Shown: positions 22,750 to 35,945, counted from the stretch's first letter. The stretch is DNA of 64,000 nt from Orientallactaga sibirica (GCA_036365145.1 JAEOAD010000012.1:43841001-43905000), one strand, 5' to 3'. Made by a program: numbers and translations. The notes: generated from the letters alone by a model not told the origin.

Positions 22750-24764
22750 AGGAAATGAATATTATGTGTTCAAGGAAATAATACTTCGCAGCTCTTTAGA
22801 GTGGCTAATGTAAATCAGACAGGATATAGATGCTGGTGATGGTCATTACACTACCAATGGGAATACAGGCATCACCTTACAAAGCACAGCATGGGGTTCT
22901 TTCCAAAAAAAATGGAAGAGTTATTCTTGATTTTGATTATTCATATAGCAAATACAATGAAATTTCACAAGTGTCCTGATTTAGTCTTTGCCTTTATGAA
23001 TATTCAGGTATAGTCTCTAAAATATAAAGGGAGAAAAGAATGCTTACATAGCCATTCAATAATTATTCTAATAAGTCATTGAAAAGATAATTGATTTAAT
23101 CCATAGTATTGGTGTGACATTATTATCATTTATTTTTATTAGAACACCAAACAAATTCTGTTTTGTTTTATAAAAATGACATGAAATAGAAATTGGAATA
23201 ACAGAGCACTGGTTAATTACTTGATTTCAGGCATAGCAGATGTATTTTCCATAATTTAAAATGTTTATTCTTTAGTGTTATGTCCCTGAGTCATTGCAAA
23301 ATAAAGTTGGTGATTGGCAAAGCAGCTGTCAAAAAGAGTAGATGCTGTTTGCTGATTCTATTTTTTACTCACCTATTTGGCTTTATTTTAACAGGAAATG
23401 GGGTTTTATAAGCTTATGAGGGGGGTATATTTTTATCCATTTTAAAAGAAAGAATGCAAACATGGACTGGTAAGTTCCCAAGTTCTCCAAAATTAATGAT
23501 TCCATTAAAAAAAATGTTAAGAAGAGAGCTATTTGGTGTTTACACAAGTATCAGTGGAGGTTAGTGTACAAAATTCCCATTCTCAGTTAAAGTGAATTAT
23601 TTTATGTCACATTAGTAACCATTTTTACAGTTCTTTAAAATATATGGGTCACAAATCATAGAAATATGCAAACCCAACACTGTCTTAAATTATACAGTTA
23701 CTTTTCCTCTCTTTTAAAATTTCTTTTTTTATCTTTTTTGGCATTGCCGAGTGGTCATTCCTTTACTGCTGTAAATTAAAACTCACATCTGTCACCTTTG
23801 GTGTGAAGAATGAGATTGACTGATGATTAAGAGCCATTAACATGCTGCCTCCCACATAATTTAATAGTAAGTTCTTGCAAACTGCTGAGAGAAGTGAGAG
23901 TCATGCATTTTAAATACGGGCCTCCCTTTGAAATTTTTATGTTGCACAAATGTCACTTAGAAGAGGGATGAGGACCTTCAAAAGACAAAACAAATTCCAC
24001 AATCATATTTGCTACTATTTTTGTATAGATTATTATTCTTTATGTAACCAACTTTTATCTTTAGTTGTGAATTGAATTGTAATATCAAACTTGATAAACT
24101 TAAAATTCAAATTCAGTATTTTTGTCTTTGGTGAGACCCATATTACTCATACCCACAATTTTATCTTTGCAAGATTGAAACAAATTAGGACATAACTTGT
24201 ATAGTTATTGGCAGGTGGAAAGTTTAAAAATCACCTTACTCAGCAATTGCATATTTACATATATTAGTTTATATCTTCTCTCTTATTAAGAATCGTTTAT
24301 TTAGGTGGGAATCACAAATCGTGGCCTTTATTTACGGGAGCCCAGGATCGAGGAAGAGAAGCTAAAAATGTGGGGAGTTGGAAACATGCTCTCATGTGGA
24401 AACTGCATAGATTGTATGGTTCATTTGAGAGAAATTGGGGTCTTTAGAAAAAGACTGGAGCAGAGCTGCAAGCACGTGGAAAACAGAATCTGGAGCATGT
24501 ATAGAGATACTTAGGAAGAATACGCATGGCATCTGTCATGTGCTTTCCTGAAGAGGGAAAATATCAAAGCAGAGAGCAAGAAATTCAGCGGAAAAATGAG
24601 TAATGAAGAGGATTATGCTCAGGGTTATCCAGAGCTTAGAGTAAGTACACAGGTAGCAAGTCTTGAACTGGTGAGAGCACCCACGTGGTAGATTTGGAGA
24701 CAAGAGCAAGATTATGTATGGAATCAAAGTGAGAAGTTACCCCAAACTATAAAACAGAGGCAAT
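22750..24764. other. Repeat-poor island
   Basis: About 2 kb with no SINE, LTR, L1 or microsatellite that I can recognise, unlike the rest of the window. Segment 23730-23990 has balanced, non-simple composition ('gccattaacatgctgcctcc', 'cgggcctccctttgaaa') and resembles the texture of conserved non-coding DNA. No splice-flanked coding frame was seen; a 69-codon frame at 24305-24514 is unsupported. Confidence 0.4.
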
Positions 24765-25140
24765 GCTATGGTCTCCCGCTCTGCCCAGCCAGGCTGAAGC
24801 AGCACAGGGTAAGAGGCTAAATAGACCCACAAACCCAAGGGGTCACAGCCAGAAAAGAGGGAGAGGCTAGAAGGCCGCCCCTGGCTTTATTAATCAGATT
24901 TAGGTATGTAAGGGGAAGACCTGATTGGCCAGTAAATTTGGTGGGTGTTCTCAGAGTCAGCCCACCTGAATCATTTTATTTAGATAGCTGCTGGACTGTG
25001 GGCAGCAGGGGGCGTTGTGATGAGCCTTAGACAAGGTGTTTCGTTTTTACCAGCGGCAAGGTGGCATGTGAAATGACATATGGGGTGGCACCTCCTGGTT
25101 CTCTTTGAGCCTCAATCCCTAACTAAATCTGCCTGAAGAA
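24765..25140 (-). mobile_element. Possible solo LTR, unclassified
   Basis: A GC-richer block with 'tggtctcccgctctgccc' at one end, 'ggctttattaatcag' (antisense AATAAA) inside and 'gcctcaatccctaac' at the other end. That layout fits an antisense LTR. Target duplications are not evident. Confidence 0.35.
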
Positions 25141-25654
25141 AGCTAGTTTTCTCCTGTCCTTCCTTAAATTGATGTTGCACTTTCAAAAGTTCCAGAAGAG
25201 CAGCACAATTTCATCATAAGATTGTGACACAATGCTCAACAGGACACTCGCATTGCATTTCAAAACTGTGAATAACATAAATTCCATGAAGAACTTATTT
25301 AAAGGTGATGCAGATACTGCTCTGACGTTAACCAGAACGTTCTGGGCTGCCAAATTAAATCTCAGATGTCTTAACTTATGGTAGAGTGGATTTTAGGAAT
25401 TGTAATTCCAACCTTACAGGAAGGAAGGTGATCTAGTTTGATGTGGACAAGTTACTGAGAGTGACGTCATCAGAGTTCAGGATAAACTTTGAAAATTTAT
25501 TTGGGATCAAAACTAGGATAGTTTTTTTTTTTTTTTTTCTGTGTTTAGTTCTTTATATATAAATATAAAGACTTGCCCTTAATAATTTTGTGTGGAACTT
25601 TTAAAGTAAGGAACACAGCACCTACAGGAAATAAACCAACAGCTATAATTGATT
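25141..25654. other. Intergenic DNA, nothing recognised
   Basis: No repeat family or gene was recognised. A pure T run occurs near 25521-25538. Confidence 0.35.
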
Positions 25655-25772
25655 CTTTTGTTTTTGTTTCTTTTTTCAAGGTAGGGTCACACTCTAGAGT
25701 CCCAGGCTGGCCTTGGAGTACAGATCCTCCTACCTCTGCCTCCTCAATGCCACCATGCCAAGCCTCCTTTCA
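25655..25772 (-). mobile_element. B1 SINE, internally deleted
   Basis: Antisense B1 with 'caaggtagggtcacactct', 'cccaggctggccttggag' and 'cctcctacctctgcctcc'. The central block found in full copies is missing. Confidence 0.8.
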
Positions 25773-26254
25773 TTACCTCATGTTGATTCTAAGGACAATG
25801 GTGGATCCAAATATAAATGCATCATCAAGCTTCTGAGGTTAGTAGATCCATTAAACATAAAATCTCTCAAGACTAGAATTTACCTCAAAGAAGAAATGGT
25901 ATGATGTGTCATAAAAACCAGACACCTGGCCTATCTTCTTTTATAGAGTACAGCTGAGACCTGCAGGGAGAGGCAAGCTCAGTAATGTCTAAAGGCAGGA
26001 GTTTTGATTAACACAGGAAATATTCCCTGGATGCAACCAGTTATTTGTTAAATATTCCTTTTCCCTGAGTTCTCAAAATCAGACTTTTCGCATGCTGATT
26101 GCAGTAGGTACACTAGGGTGAATATCACAAGTGGATGCTTGGATTTCTTACTATGATTCTGTTCTCTGTTGGAAAGTGGAGAGAAAAATCCAAGGCAAAG
26201 CTGAGAGATTCTTACTTAAAATGTAGCTTTCCTCCAAATTGTTTAAAACCTTTT

Positions 26255-26257
<3 letters not shown>
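25773..26257. other. Intergenic DNA, nothing recognised
   Basis: Unique-looking sequence between a B1 and a CT microsatellite. No gene or repeat was identified. Confidence 0.35.

Positions 26258-26296
<39 letters not shown>
26258..26296 (+). repeat. (CT)n microsatellite
   Basis: Nearly uninterrupted CT dinucleotides, not obviously attached to a SINE. Confidence 0.97.
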
Positions 26297-26299
<3 letters not shown>

Positions 26300-26494
26300 G
26301 TATCTGGAATTCTTTTTCAATCTTCTTAATGAGGTGATGTTTCAGTCTAATTAGATAGGCTATTTTTCTAGTCATTTTGGATTTTATATGGACTACCATA
26401 TATACAGATGCTGGCTATCATTTTTCCATTCACTACCACCAAAATACAAAATATTATCTAATATATTTTTTTAAAAAATTTAAATAATCTCGTT

Positions 26495-26612
26495 AGACCT
26501 GGTATGGTGAGGCACACCTATAATCCTAGGACATGGGAGGGTGAGACAGAAGAATCATGAGTACAAGTCCAGCCAGAGCAATACTGTGAGGACTCATCTC
26601 AAGAAGGAGATA
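26495..26612 (+). mobile_element. B1-like SINE, old
   Basis: Diverged sense B1: 'ctggtatggtgaggcacacc', 'taatcctaggacatgggagg', then 'gactcatctcaag'. Many mismatches to the other B1 copies. Confidence 0.65.
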
Positions 26613-28904
26613 ATGCTAATATCATAAGGTTCATCTTTATCAATACTTCCCACTTTTCTGGTTCTATTCATCTACTTCAATAACTTGTTCTGTATATGGA
26701 ATAAAATCAGTATAGTTCAGGGTGATCTCTCTTATTTTGTTGGTTATTGTTTGAAATCCATGATAAATATTTTTTGGTTGTTTTTCTAAATTTTGTCTAT
26801 ATTCTGACTGCTATTCATATTGTTTCTAATGTTATTATACATTAAATGTTGACTTACCATTGGGTATAAGTCTTAGGCCTCTTTAGAATTTACATTCTAT
26901 TCTAAGGTTATTTTATGTAGCCCAGTGACTCTAAGTATCATTCCCTCATCTTCATTCCCCCATTTTCTTATGTATCAAATATTTGATAGGGGCTTTCTAT
27001 TTCCATTGGCTGTATTGGTTGATAATGTTTACAAAGAGCAAGTATTTTAGCAGTTTCTATCTGTCTGGATACAAAACTAATAATGTTACAGAGAACACAT
27101 GTCCCAATTTTTAGGGCAAGTAAGCAAGGAATAAAGGGCCTGCTGCAGCTGAGATAAGGATTGATACCAGTTACCTCTTTGGGATTCCTTCAGCTATAGA
27201 GAGAGGTGAGTTCAGCTTCTTAGCAGTTAACTCTTACAGTTTCATGACATTTCTCTTATTTTCCTACTCATAACCCCTTCTGTTCTAATGTAATTTTCCA
27301 GCCAGGCACAGTGTACATCATGTCCATTTTTTTTTATCTCATATTAAATTCCTCAAGCTTCTCCTGTGTGTAGATGAGTCAGCTTCTGGAGTGACTAGAG
27401 CAGGGTTGCAGTCCCTTTGTCAGGGGCAGGCACGTCCTCTGGAGCTTGACTTGAAGGGAACCCCTGGGTTCCTGGTAATCTGGTAGCTGCTACAATCAGC
27501 TGAGGACATTGTCCTCATGACTCTAGTGTGATGAATTTGTACCCCTTGGTTGATGGGTATGGGCCCAATTCCCTGAGGGTATGTGGGTGCCCTTGTGTTA
27601 CAAATTTTAAGGAAGCATCAACAATGACAAGTGAATTTGGTTTACCTCTATAAATCTAAGCAAAGAGACACCTTCGAACAACCAGCACCACCCACATCAG
27701 CAAGTACAAATAGCTAGAATTCTAAACTGCTTTTACATACTAGGATGGCGGTCTGAGATCTGTCCTTAGTGATATTCCTCCTTTAATAAGATACATCAAG
27801 GAGAGATTAGACTAATAAAAATCAATAACTATCAGGTAAACATAACCAGTGAGAGAAATTTTTGGATTTTTTTTTATTATTTAAAGAGAGCAGTGGCTGA
27901 CTAATTAGGGACAGGCAGAAGTAAAAGACATGAGTTAATGTTAGAGTTTAGTATTGTAAGCTAGTATTAGACAGGGGAGTCTAATTAGACTATATATTAC
28001 AATATATAGTAGTTCTATTTTCTTGCTGGGTGATTAAGACCAGGTAGGCTGCCAAAATTAACTACATATTTTAGAGGTCAATAACGGTGCTATAGGAGAG
28101 ACTTTTAGGGACCTGTGAGGAGTTCTATGACTCTGAGCATTGTCATCTGCTAGAATAAGTCCAGGCTGTGCTGACCAAGTGGCCCCCACTCTTTTGAGAT
28201 GCCTGGAGGACTGATTTTCCTCCAACGTGACTCTCCTGTTGCAGTTACATCGGCTTGGAATTTATCTCTGGTTCTCCATATCCTCCCTGATCAAGAAGAC
28301 TGGTGACTAGAAGTTAACAAGAAGTTAACTAGAAGTTAACAAGTGTCTCATTGACTCCTGTGTCCTTCTGATCTGGGAGCAGGAACCAAAATATTGGTTA
28401 TCCTTTTAACTCCGATGTTTCCTATTGACATTGGCTTCTACATATGGTAATTAATAACTCAGAGAGACTGTACATGTCTGATTAGCAAAACAGATCTGGA
28501 TAGAGAATGACACAATAGTTTAAAATCATTCTGATTAGTACTTAAGTTTAGTTGTCAGGTGACAGTGTAAGCTATATCTGGAACATAGAAAACATACACC
28601 TTTTATCTTTTAAGTATCTGTCAGTGATATGTACAGGCAGAACATTTTAGTAGCCTGAAAAGCAATAGTCTATCAATCAGTTTTATCAATAACTTTAAGC
28701 CAATTGATTTAATTTAGATATTGTATGTCATATAATATTTTTTTTTCTTTACGAGGATAGTTAGTACTTTTAAAAAGCTAAATAAGATGTCCATCAATCT
28801 ATAAGTCAGTTTCTGAAATTAACTCAGTTATATTTGACATATGCAAAGAGTAGAGGAACTGGTCTAAACTGCTATGATCTAATGACAAGTGTCATGGAAA
28901 AGAG
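26613..28904. other. Unclassified sequence, possibly ERV-derived
   Basis: No retroviral protein motif was seen in any frame. The alternation of GC-richer blocks (27400-27600, 28100-28300) with AT-rich ones resembles the interior of non-autonomous rodent ERVs, but I could not find paired LTRs. A triplicated GTTAAC motif sits at 28311-28342. Confidence 0.3.
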
Positions 28905-29010
28905 AGGGAATAGACATGTCAGGGCCATTTGCCACTGCACACAATCTCTAAATGCATATTCCACTATGTGCATCTGGCTTTGTAAATAAGCACCTTTAAC
29001 TGCTGAGCCA
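28905..29010 (-). mobile_element. ID-like SINE fragment
   Basis: Antisense partial copy: 'cagggccatttgccactgc', 'gtgcatctggctttgtaa', 'cacctttaactgctgagcc'. The tail is missing. Confidence 0.7.
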
Positions 29011-31700
29011 GAAAGAAATATTTTTAACCTCATCCAAATTAATTTGATAGAACTATAGTGAATTCACATATACATAAAATTTCATGACACAATCTGTAAG
29101 TATTTAAATCTTAACCCACTCTATAATTCTGCCTGTGGCACTTTGGTAAACTTAATAATGACATAAGTTAAATCTAAAGTATTAAGACTGATTTTTCGAA
29201 GAATTTAGGAATACTTCCAAGTGTATGACAAATAAATGCTGTTTTGTGTCTCCAAATGTGGTCTATTTACCTTATAAAATAGGAAAAGAGTAAATAATTC
29301 CTCTACGAGATTTCTTTTTTTAAGGCAGGATATTAGGTAGAATAACCTTAGAAGAGAATTAAATATTAATGAGCCAATTTTAACCTTAAGATTTAGTTAA
29401 AAGGTTGACAAATAGAGGAATCTAGTTAATTTGATTGAGTACTGTAAAATCAGTCATTATCATGACCAGATTAACATCAATAAAGTTGAAGTTTAAGTTT
29501 TAAGTTTACAACCTGGTTACCATAGCAACATGCTACTAACCAGAGCCATCCTTTGTTAGTCTGATGTAAGCACTGGGTTAATAGTCATTTCATATCTCAA
29601 GAAGTCTATAATCTGTTCCGATATTTGAAGATTTAGTTAATCAACTTTGCCTTTAATCTTGTGGTTAAGTTTACTCATATCTTTCTTTACATATTTTACT
29701 CTATAATCTATGTAACCACTCTGTAACAATCTTTTTCATAAATCATTTAATATCCAACATTTAAATTTTTCTCTCCAGTTTATTTTCTTTAGTCAGTTCA
29801 TCTCATAACTACCAACAAAAAATTTTATTGTCCATACCATAAAGTTTTAATATGACCACTTAAGTTTTTTTGTTCCTCAAAAGACTTTTGAATTAGCTTT
29901 TTATAGAAAAGTAGATGAGATTTGATTAATATTATTTACCCAGAATATCCTGAAACATATCTTTTTAAAAAACTATGAAAGCATATTTGAACACTATTAG
30001 AAATTTTCTGACAAACTCATTGTGGAGTACTTCTAAATTTAAACTTAAATCTTGAGGCTGTTGTCTGTTAATAGTCTCATAGAAGCATAGAGAGATAAAG
30101 TAAACTGAAAAACAGTTACAAATTTATTAAAAGAAGTCCCTATATATTTGTAGCAACTTAGGACTCACTCATCATCATGTTGGGGCCAGGATCCTGAGAT
30201 TCCCTGCACCTGCAATCCCCCTGGATCTGCAAGGCAGGGGAGCTAAGAGCCATCAGGGATTCTCCTGGGGACAGCATAAACTGCAGAGAGCTCTGTGTCC
30301 TGTCTTTCTGTCCAACAGTGAGCCTTGTGTGTTAGGTTTCTCCTCTTATTCCCAGGGCCACCTGGCCATCTGCAGATCAAGCCCTTCAGGGGAAAGCACT
30401 AGGTGCATCCTTAGGGCTGTGAGTCGAACATATTCTCATACATACATACATTCATTCTAAGTGCACTTTTCACAGACTCCAGACATATTTCCCCCTCACA
30501 ATTCATTCATTCATTCATTCAGAGGCTATGCATTCCCATTTTAAATTCCTATTTTATGTATAACTCTGGAGACCAAAACCAAACCTCAAAATTACTTCAA
30601 GTATTAGTTCAGATTTCATATTCAGGATTCTCCAAATCAAAACTTGATTAGTCTCAATTCCAATTTTTAATCTCCAAGTTCAATTTACCTGGAGTGGTCA
30701 GGGTGTCCAGGTGGCCCAAGGACAACCTGTGACTTGAACTGCAGTTCCTAGGAGGATCCAAAAATGTTAAATACAAAAGGACAAAACAGTGATCAGAAAG
30801 ACAAGACACAAAAGAACAAATGAAAGACAAAGGACATTCAACAATCGAATGATATATGGGCCCCAAAACCAAGATCAAGTAGACAATGAGACATCTCGCT
30901 ATTGTCTAAAACCAAATCCAAGTAGACTGAGTTCACAATGCGAGCATCTCAGTTGTCCAGACCCAAAGGTCACTGCAATAAAGGTGTAATTGCATTGGAC
31001 AGGAGAGTGAATTTGCCTCTTCAGACTCCTCTCTGTTCCCAGAAGTGATCCCACCAGAACCAATACCATATGTCATAGAAGGAGATGCCTAACTATGACT
31101 TACCTCTGGAGGCCTACCCAAACAGGTGCTTGCTAGTTCCTTTTAGTGCGTCAGTTTACCCTGACAATCCATCCAACCAGAGGCGTGACTTGGAGCCTTG
31201 AAATGTCTCAAGCTGTATGCCTCCTGAGGCAGCATTCTGGTCTCCCGTCCCAGAGCCAAGGTCTGGCTTCAGAATTTGGGTTGCAATCTCCATCTCACTA
31301 GGGACTCCATTATGTTAACCCAGAATTCATGAGAATAAAGATGATCAACCACATACCATTGCCAAATTGAAACAAGCTTTTAATTGTGCACAGTAGAGCT
31401 ACCCCAGTAGCTGCTTCCCTAAGGAGGGGGTATAGAGAACAGCCCTGAGTCAGCTTCTCAGGTTCCTTTTATAGGGCAAAACCATAGAAATCACACGGTA
31501 GGAGGCTTTTGCAGGTAAACAAGTGTGGTGACAGAAGCATGTCAGCCATTGCAGTTAAACTACCTCCCAGGACATTTTGAATACGCAATCCTGGGAACAG
31601 TAACCAGGGAACAATTTGTGGCCCCAGCTACAAAATTATTCACAAAGTTGATATTAGGATAAAAATATCCAAGAATAACTGGAATTTGCTGTTGAGAGGA
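29011..31700 (-). other. Unclassified sequence, possible minus-strand LTR at its right end
   Basis: 29011-30130 is AT-rich and featureless. 30150-31250 is GC-richer with no open coding frame. 31180-31650 has 'tggtctcccgtcccagagcc', then 'gaaacaagcttttaattg' and 'ccttttatagggcaaaacc' (a TATAA-like block in antisense), which could be the U5-R-U3 order of a minus-strand LTR. No second copy was found in the window, so this is tentative. Confidence 0.3.
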
Positions 31701-32149
31701 AGATTAGCATGGTGGCAGAGGGAATTATGCAGCTGACTCTCTAAGAAAACATGAGGTAAACAATGTGAATTCTTGGTGCCTGAGAAGCATGCATAAGCAT
31801 CATATAGAATCCAGGTATAACATTAGTCTCTGAAAAATCAACAGGAAAAGCATGAACAATAGACAAATTATTTACGAAAAATCAGGAAGCATTTGAATAA
31901 ATCATCTTCCTCTACTAAACCTTACTGTATATTTTATTCCAGATTTATCTGATTGTCACTTATAAATTTAAATCTAGGAAAAATATGAAGAGAAAATATA
32001 ATTTTTACTTTATCTATTTTATTAGACCAGACTTTTCTATGAATACCATAGGATGTACAAGCCACAGAAAAAGAAATAGTGCAAAAATGCTCATAAAATG
32101 AGGTAAATACAGGAATAAAAAATTTAAAAATACAGTCTGAGAAATGGTG
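31701..32149. other. AT-rich intergenic DNA
   Basis: No recognisable gene or repeat. Two short minus-strand frames (31934-32206) have no known domain. Confidence 0.35.
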
Positions 32150-32394
32150 TGGAAGGTAAAACTGCTTGCCACAAGGATGAAGGGCAGAAAGGGCACCTGC
32201 AACCACTTGAGTTCAATGCCCCAAGATAAACAAACAGCTGGACATGTCTGTAACCCCAGTTCTTGTGGGAGCAGAGAATGGAGACTGTCTTCTGTTCATG
32301 AAAATTCCAGCTCTGCTTTCAAGGAGAAAAAATACCTGACATTCTCCTCTGGCCTCTCAACCTGCTAGTGAATTTTCACATACATGTGCCTACA

Positions 32395-32435
<41 letters not shown>
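32150..32435 (+). mobile_element. B2/B3-like SINE with (CA)n tail
   Basis: Head 'aaggtaaaactgcttgcc', middle 'gctggacatgtctgtaaccc', then the B2-type 'cctctggcctctcaacctgc' leading to (CA)n at 32397-32435. The order fits the B2/B3 family; the copy is old. Confidence 0.65.
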
Positions 32436-32436
<1 letters not shown>

Positions 32437-33078
32437 CACATGCATTTAATTACTACAACGTAGTATGTAAGGATAGATTTATAAATATGTATTATATATT
32501 TATATGAAGAGAGAGAATTTTAAGTCGGACTTTTCAGAATTGTCTTTAGGGTTTTTTGAATTGGATTTCTAATATTAGATAGCTAATTTAATTAGGTGTA
32601 AAAGCTGTCATGATTTTTTTCTCTTAAAGTAGTGCATTTTGATAGTCCACAGTGTCAACTGTTTCTAAGAATATGCATTAGACTCTCCTAGTCATTAAGC
32701 TATAAGAAGTAAGGAAATAAGTAACAGCATTTGACACCTTGAACTTTTTGGATAACTAAGAAAATAATGATTTTGTTTGAGCTTAGTGTTGTTGTTCAAT
32801 GTGGTGACAGAATATGGTAAGCTCAAAGGTTAGAATTCCCACTGCAAGGGTAGTACTCATCACTCAACAGCTTCTAAGTATACTGCAAGGGAGAGTTTTC
32901 TCTCTTGTAACTGTAAGTCTGTAATTGTTGGAGGTCATATGCAGGACTGAGTTTCGTCTCAGTCCAGCAGGAAGGAAAGTGTTAAAACTTCAAGGAATAA
33001 GGTTCTGAATACTGAGAATGAAGAGTTGTGTGGAAAGACCTGTATTGATATAGATTATGAGCAAAGATTATGAGCAAG

Positions 33079-33081
<3 letters not shown>
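32436..33081. other. AT-rich intergenic DNA, nothing recognised
   Basis: No feature was found between the two dinucleotide microsatellites. Confidence 0.35.

Positions 33082-33131
<50 letters not shown>
33082..33131 (+). repeat. (TG)n microsatellite
   Basis: About 25 TG units without interruption. Confidence 0.98.
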
Positions 33132-33134
<3 letters not shown>

Positions 33135-33239
33135 GTAGATACTCAGGTTGGATCTGGCCTACAAAAACTTGGATGCCACTTTGCCTGCTCTGTAAAGAAC
33201 AGAATCCACACCCTGTCCTGTCTCATCCAAGATGGTTGA

Positions 33240-33900
33240 AAGCAACAACTCCTCAGCAACAACTTCCTGCTTCTTCCTCATCTTTTTCTGTGCTTGGCTT
33301 ACTTCTAGACTGGCTGTTACTGAGTCAGTTTCTTGAGCCCAACAACTGATGAAGTCCTTCTCTTATACACTTAGGTCTGACAATGAGGCTCATTCTAACT
33401 ATGTGACTCAGGTATTTGAGCCTGAACCACATGAGCAAGCGTTTTTTTTTTCGTTAAGTTCTCACCTGCTCCTTGTTCTTGTGTTCTTTTTTGGGCTACT
33501 GAGCTCTCTCCTTCTTCCCCTGTGGGAGGGGGATCTTCTAGGTCTCTCTCCTACCCTCTCCTCTCCCACCCTTTCCTTACGTAGGTGCTTTCCTGTTTTG
33601 TTCCGGGTGCTTTCCTATTTGATTCCCCAGTGTGTGAGCCCTTTCCCCAGGGGTTCCTTTTCTGGAGACAGACCTTTCTCTGTGTGAGGAGGATCTTCTC
33701 CATCTCAACTCCCCCTTTCTGAAGAGGGGAAAATTTCTTTTGGCTTTTTATTTCCTTCTGATCTTCTCTCTTGATCCTAATTCTTCCTAAAATAAATCTC
33801 ATAATACATAATTTACTTTTTTCTGAGTCAACTTTTGCAATTCTTTTATAACTTGGACAGCGACATGAAGTTGAGGGATCATTGGCCTTGTGAGGGGTCT
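33240..33900 (+). mobile_element. Possible LTR, unclassified
   Basis: A pyrimidine-rich block with paired motifs ('ggtgctttcct' twice near 33586 and 33608) is followed by 'cctaaaataaatctcataat' (AATAAA) at 33787. A short U5-like tract ends near 33850, then comes 'ttggacagcgacatgaag'. This resembles the 3' half of an ERV LTR, but neither the 5' end nor a partner was found. Confidence 0.35.
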
Positions 33901-34204
33901 CCTATATCCTTATGGAGAGCGAATCCCTCCCAATATCTCCTGTGTCAGTATCTCCACTCTCAGTAGTTGTGATCTCCACATCAGTAGTCATGTAAGACTG
34001 TCCAACCACATCTCTGAGGGTTAATTTGTCACTTCCTTGAAAAACTGTAATGGCCACCATGATGCAGTTGCCATATAAGATAATGAACAAGAATCTATCT
34101 TCATTCCTCTTTGGTTCAAACCCTATAATAAGATACAAGTTGCAGCAGGTCCCTAAAATGTAAATGTAAAATCTGAACTGTATACTACATTCTAAAAGAA
34201 CTAC

Positions 34205-34954
34205 CTGAGTTTTTTTTCTCATATTTTTTTATTTTTATTAATTTATTTTTTATTTATATTATTCTAATTTAACATTCATAATGGTGACTCCATTATCCTC
34301 CTCCCTGCCCTCCCTCTTCCAAAGGGACCCTCATCAATGAGGAATGTGGCTCATGCATTGTGGGGGTAGTCAAGAGTTATGGGGGATAGGCCAAGTCTCT
34401 ATGCATAATGCTCCAACTTGTGGCTCTAACATTCTTTCTGCTCCCTCTTCTGTGAATTTCCCTGATCCACACTGGGGTCATTTTAGTTCTACTTCAGTGA
34501 TGAAGTTTTAGGAGCCTCTGGGTCTCTGGATATCTGGCTTAGTAGGAGTTGGGTGTTCTCTGTGTTTATCTCCTTCAGCCTTTTTCTGGCATCTTGATCA
34601 CCAAGAATGCTGAACTCTTGCCCTTGCCCTGCATTACTCTATGATTTCAGCTTGGGCCCTGGTGAGGTGTGATTGGCTGATCCTCCCTTCAGGTTCATTG
34701 TCCATCTAAAAACAGATAAGCAAATTCTCCAACGGAAAGAGAAGTTAGTACTAGATAGGTGGGATGGCCATAGATATTTTGGAGGGAATTTTATATGTGA
34801 AGGCCCTCTTCTAGCCCACATTTTGGTGGAATCTTGATCTTGGAGACTGAGCTCAGTTTTTGTACATGGTTTTGACTTATTTCCCAGTTCCAGCAATGAG
34901 TTCCATTCCACTGAGTGGATCTATTAGCCAAACCAAGAGAAGTTGGTTGCCCAC
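34205..34954 (-). mobile_element. L1 3' UTR, distal part (split by MaLR element 2)
   Basis: Antisense L1 3' end. The A-rich terminus complement is at 34205-34260, then 'catgcattgtgggggtagt', 'ttctccaacggaaagagaag' and so on. The sequence stops at 'gttgcccac' and resumes at 37215 with 'cccaccatggctgtgtgcc', exactly as in the uninterrupted copy at 21262-22080 ('cacccactatggctgtgtgc'). This shows that the MaLR landed inside the L1. Confidence 0.78.
34950..34954 (+). repeat. Target-site duplication of MaLR element 2 (left)
   Basis: CCCAC next to the 5' LTR; the matching copy is at 37215-37219 after the 3' LTR. Confidence 0.92.
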
Positions 34955-35341
34955 TGTGGTAGTTTGAATATATGTCCCCCAATATATTCAGTGTTTTACT
35001 AGTTATACTTTGCATCTGCAATCACCTTGCTAGAGGCAATGTCACTGGGGGCCCGGTCTTAAGGTGTGGTGATGGTTTGAGACTCCATTGTAAAGATATG
35101 CAAATGTGCCTAGCAGGAGTTCCTGAAGTGTGCTGTATGACCTTTTGGCTGTAGTTTTTGCTCTGTGTGCTGTGGTGGCTGGTTGGCTTTCTCTCTGTTT
35201 GGCCCTGTGAAGAGCAGGCCGCTTTTCCTGCCTTTATGGAACTTCCCCTGGATCTGTAACCTTCAATAAATAATATCCCTTCCTCCATAACTGTGCCTGG
35301 TCTGAAAGTTCATCTCAGCGAACCTGAAGCTGTCTGCAACA
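34955..35341 (+). mobile_element. MaLR element 2, 5' LTR
   Basis: A 387-bp LTR from TGTGGTAG to GCAACA. It matches the 3' LTR at 36828-37214 almost base for base; the clear difference I see is 'gtgctgtatgacc' versus 'gtgctgtgtgacc'. That similarity makes this the youngest MaLR in the window. An AATAAATAAT signal lies near 35266. Confidence 0.95.
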
Positions 35342-35908
35342 GTAAAGTGGTACCGAGGAGCGTGGGGTGAGATGAACCTGACCGTGTGGATATTCGTCTT
35401 TTGGAACTTTTGTTTTGGAGGAATGGGCATGGACTTGGTGCTTGCAACTGAAGATGCCTTCTGGAGTGGTAAGCCAAGTTTTATGGACTATTCTGATGAG
35501 AGTTTGAGAATGCTAAGTGCAGACAGTATTGAACTTCGAGGCTTGGCTTATGAGCTTTCTAAGGGGAAGGAAAGACGGCAGAGGACTTTGTTGGAACTGG
35601 GCTACTGGCATAAGGGATGGCTACGTTCCGCTATCCAGGCCCAGAGTGTTTGATCAAGGTTAAATTTGTAATGGACTGATGTGCTTGGCTAAAGATATTG
35701 GACTGAGATTTTAAAATTTTAAGCTGGAAAACTTGAAGCAAGTTAAAAGTAGAGGCATTGAGGGGCTGGAGAGATGGCTTAGCGGTTAAATTTATGAAGC
35801 CTAAGGACCCGGTTCAAGGCTCGATTCTCCAGACCCACGTAAGCCAGATGCACAAGGGGGTGCATGCATCTGGAGTTCATTTGCAGTGGCTGGAGGCCCT
35901 GGAGCACC

Positions 35909-35945
<37 letters not shown>

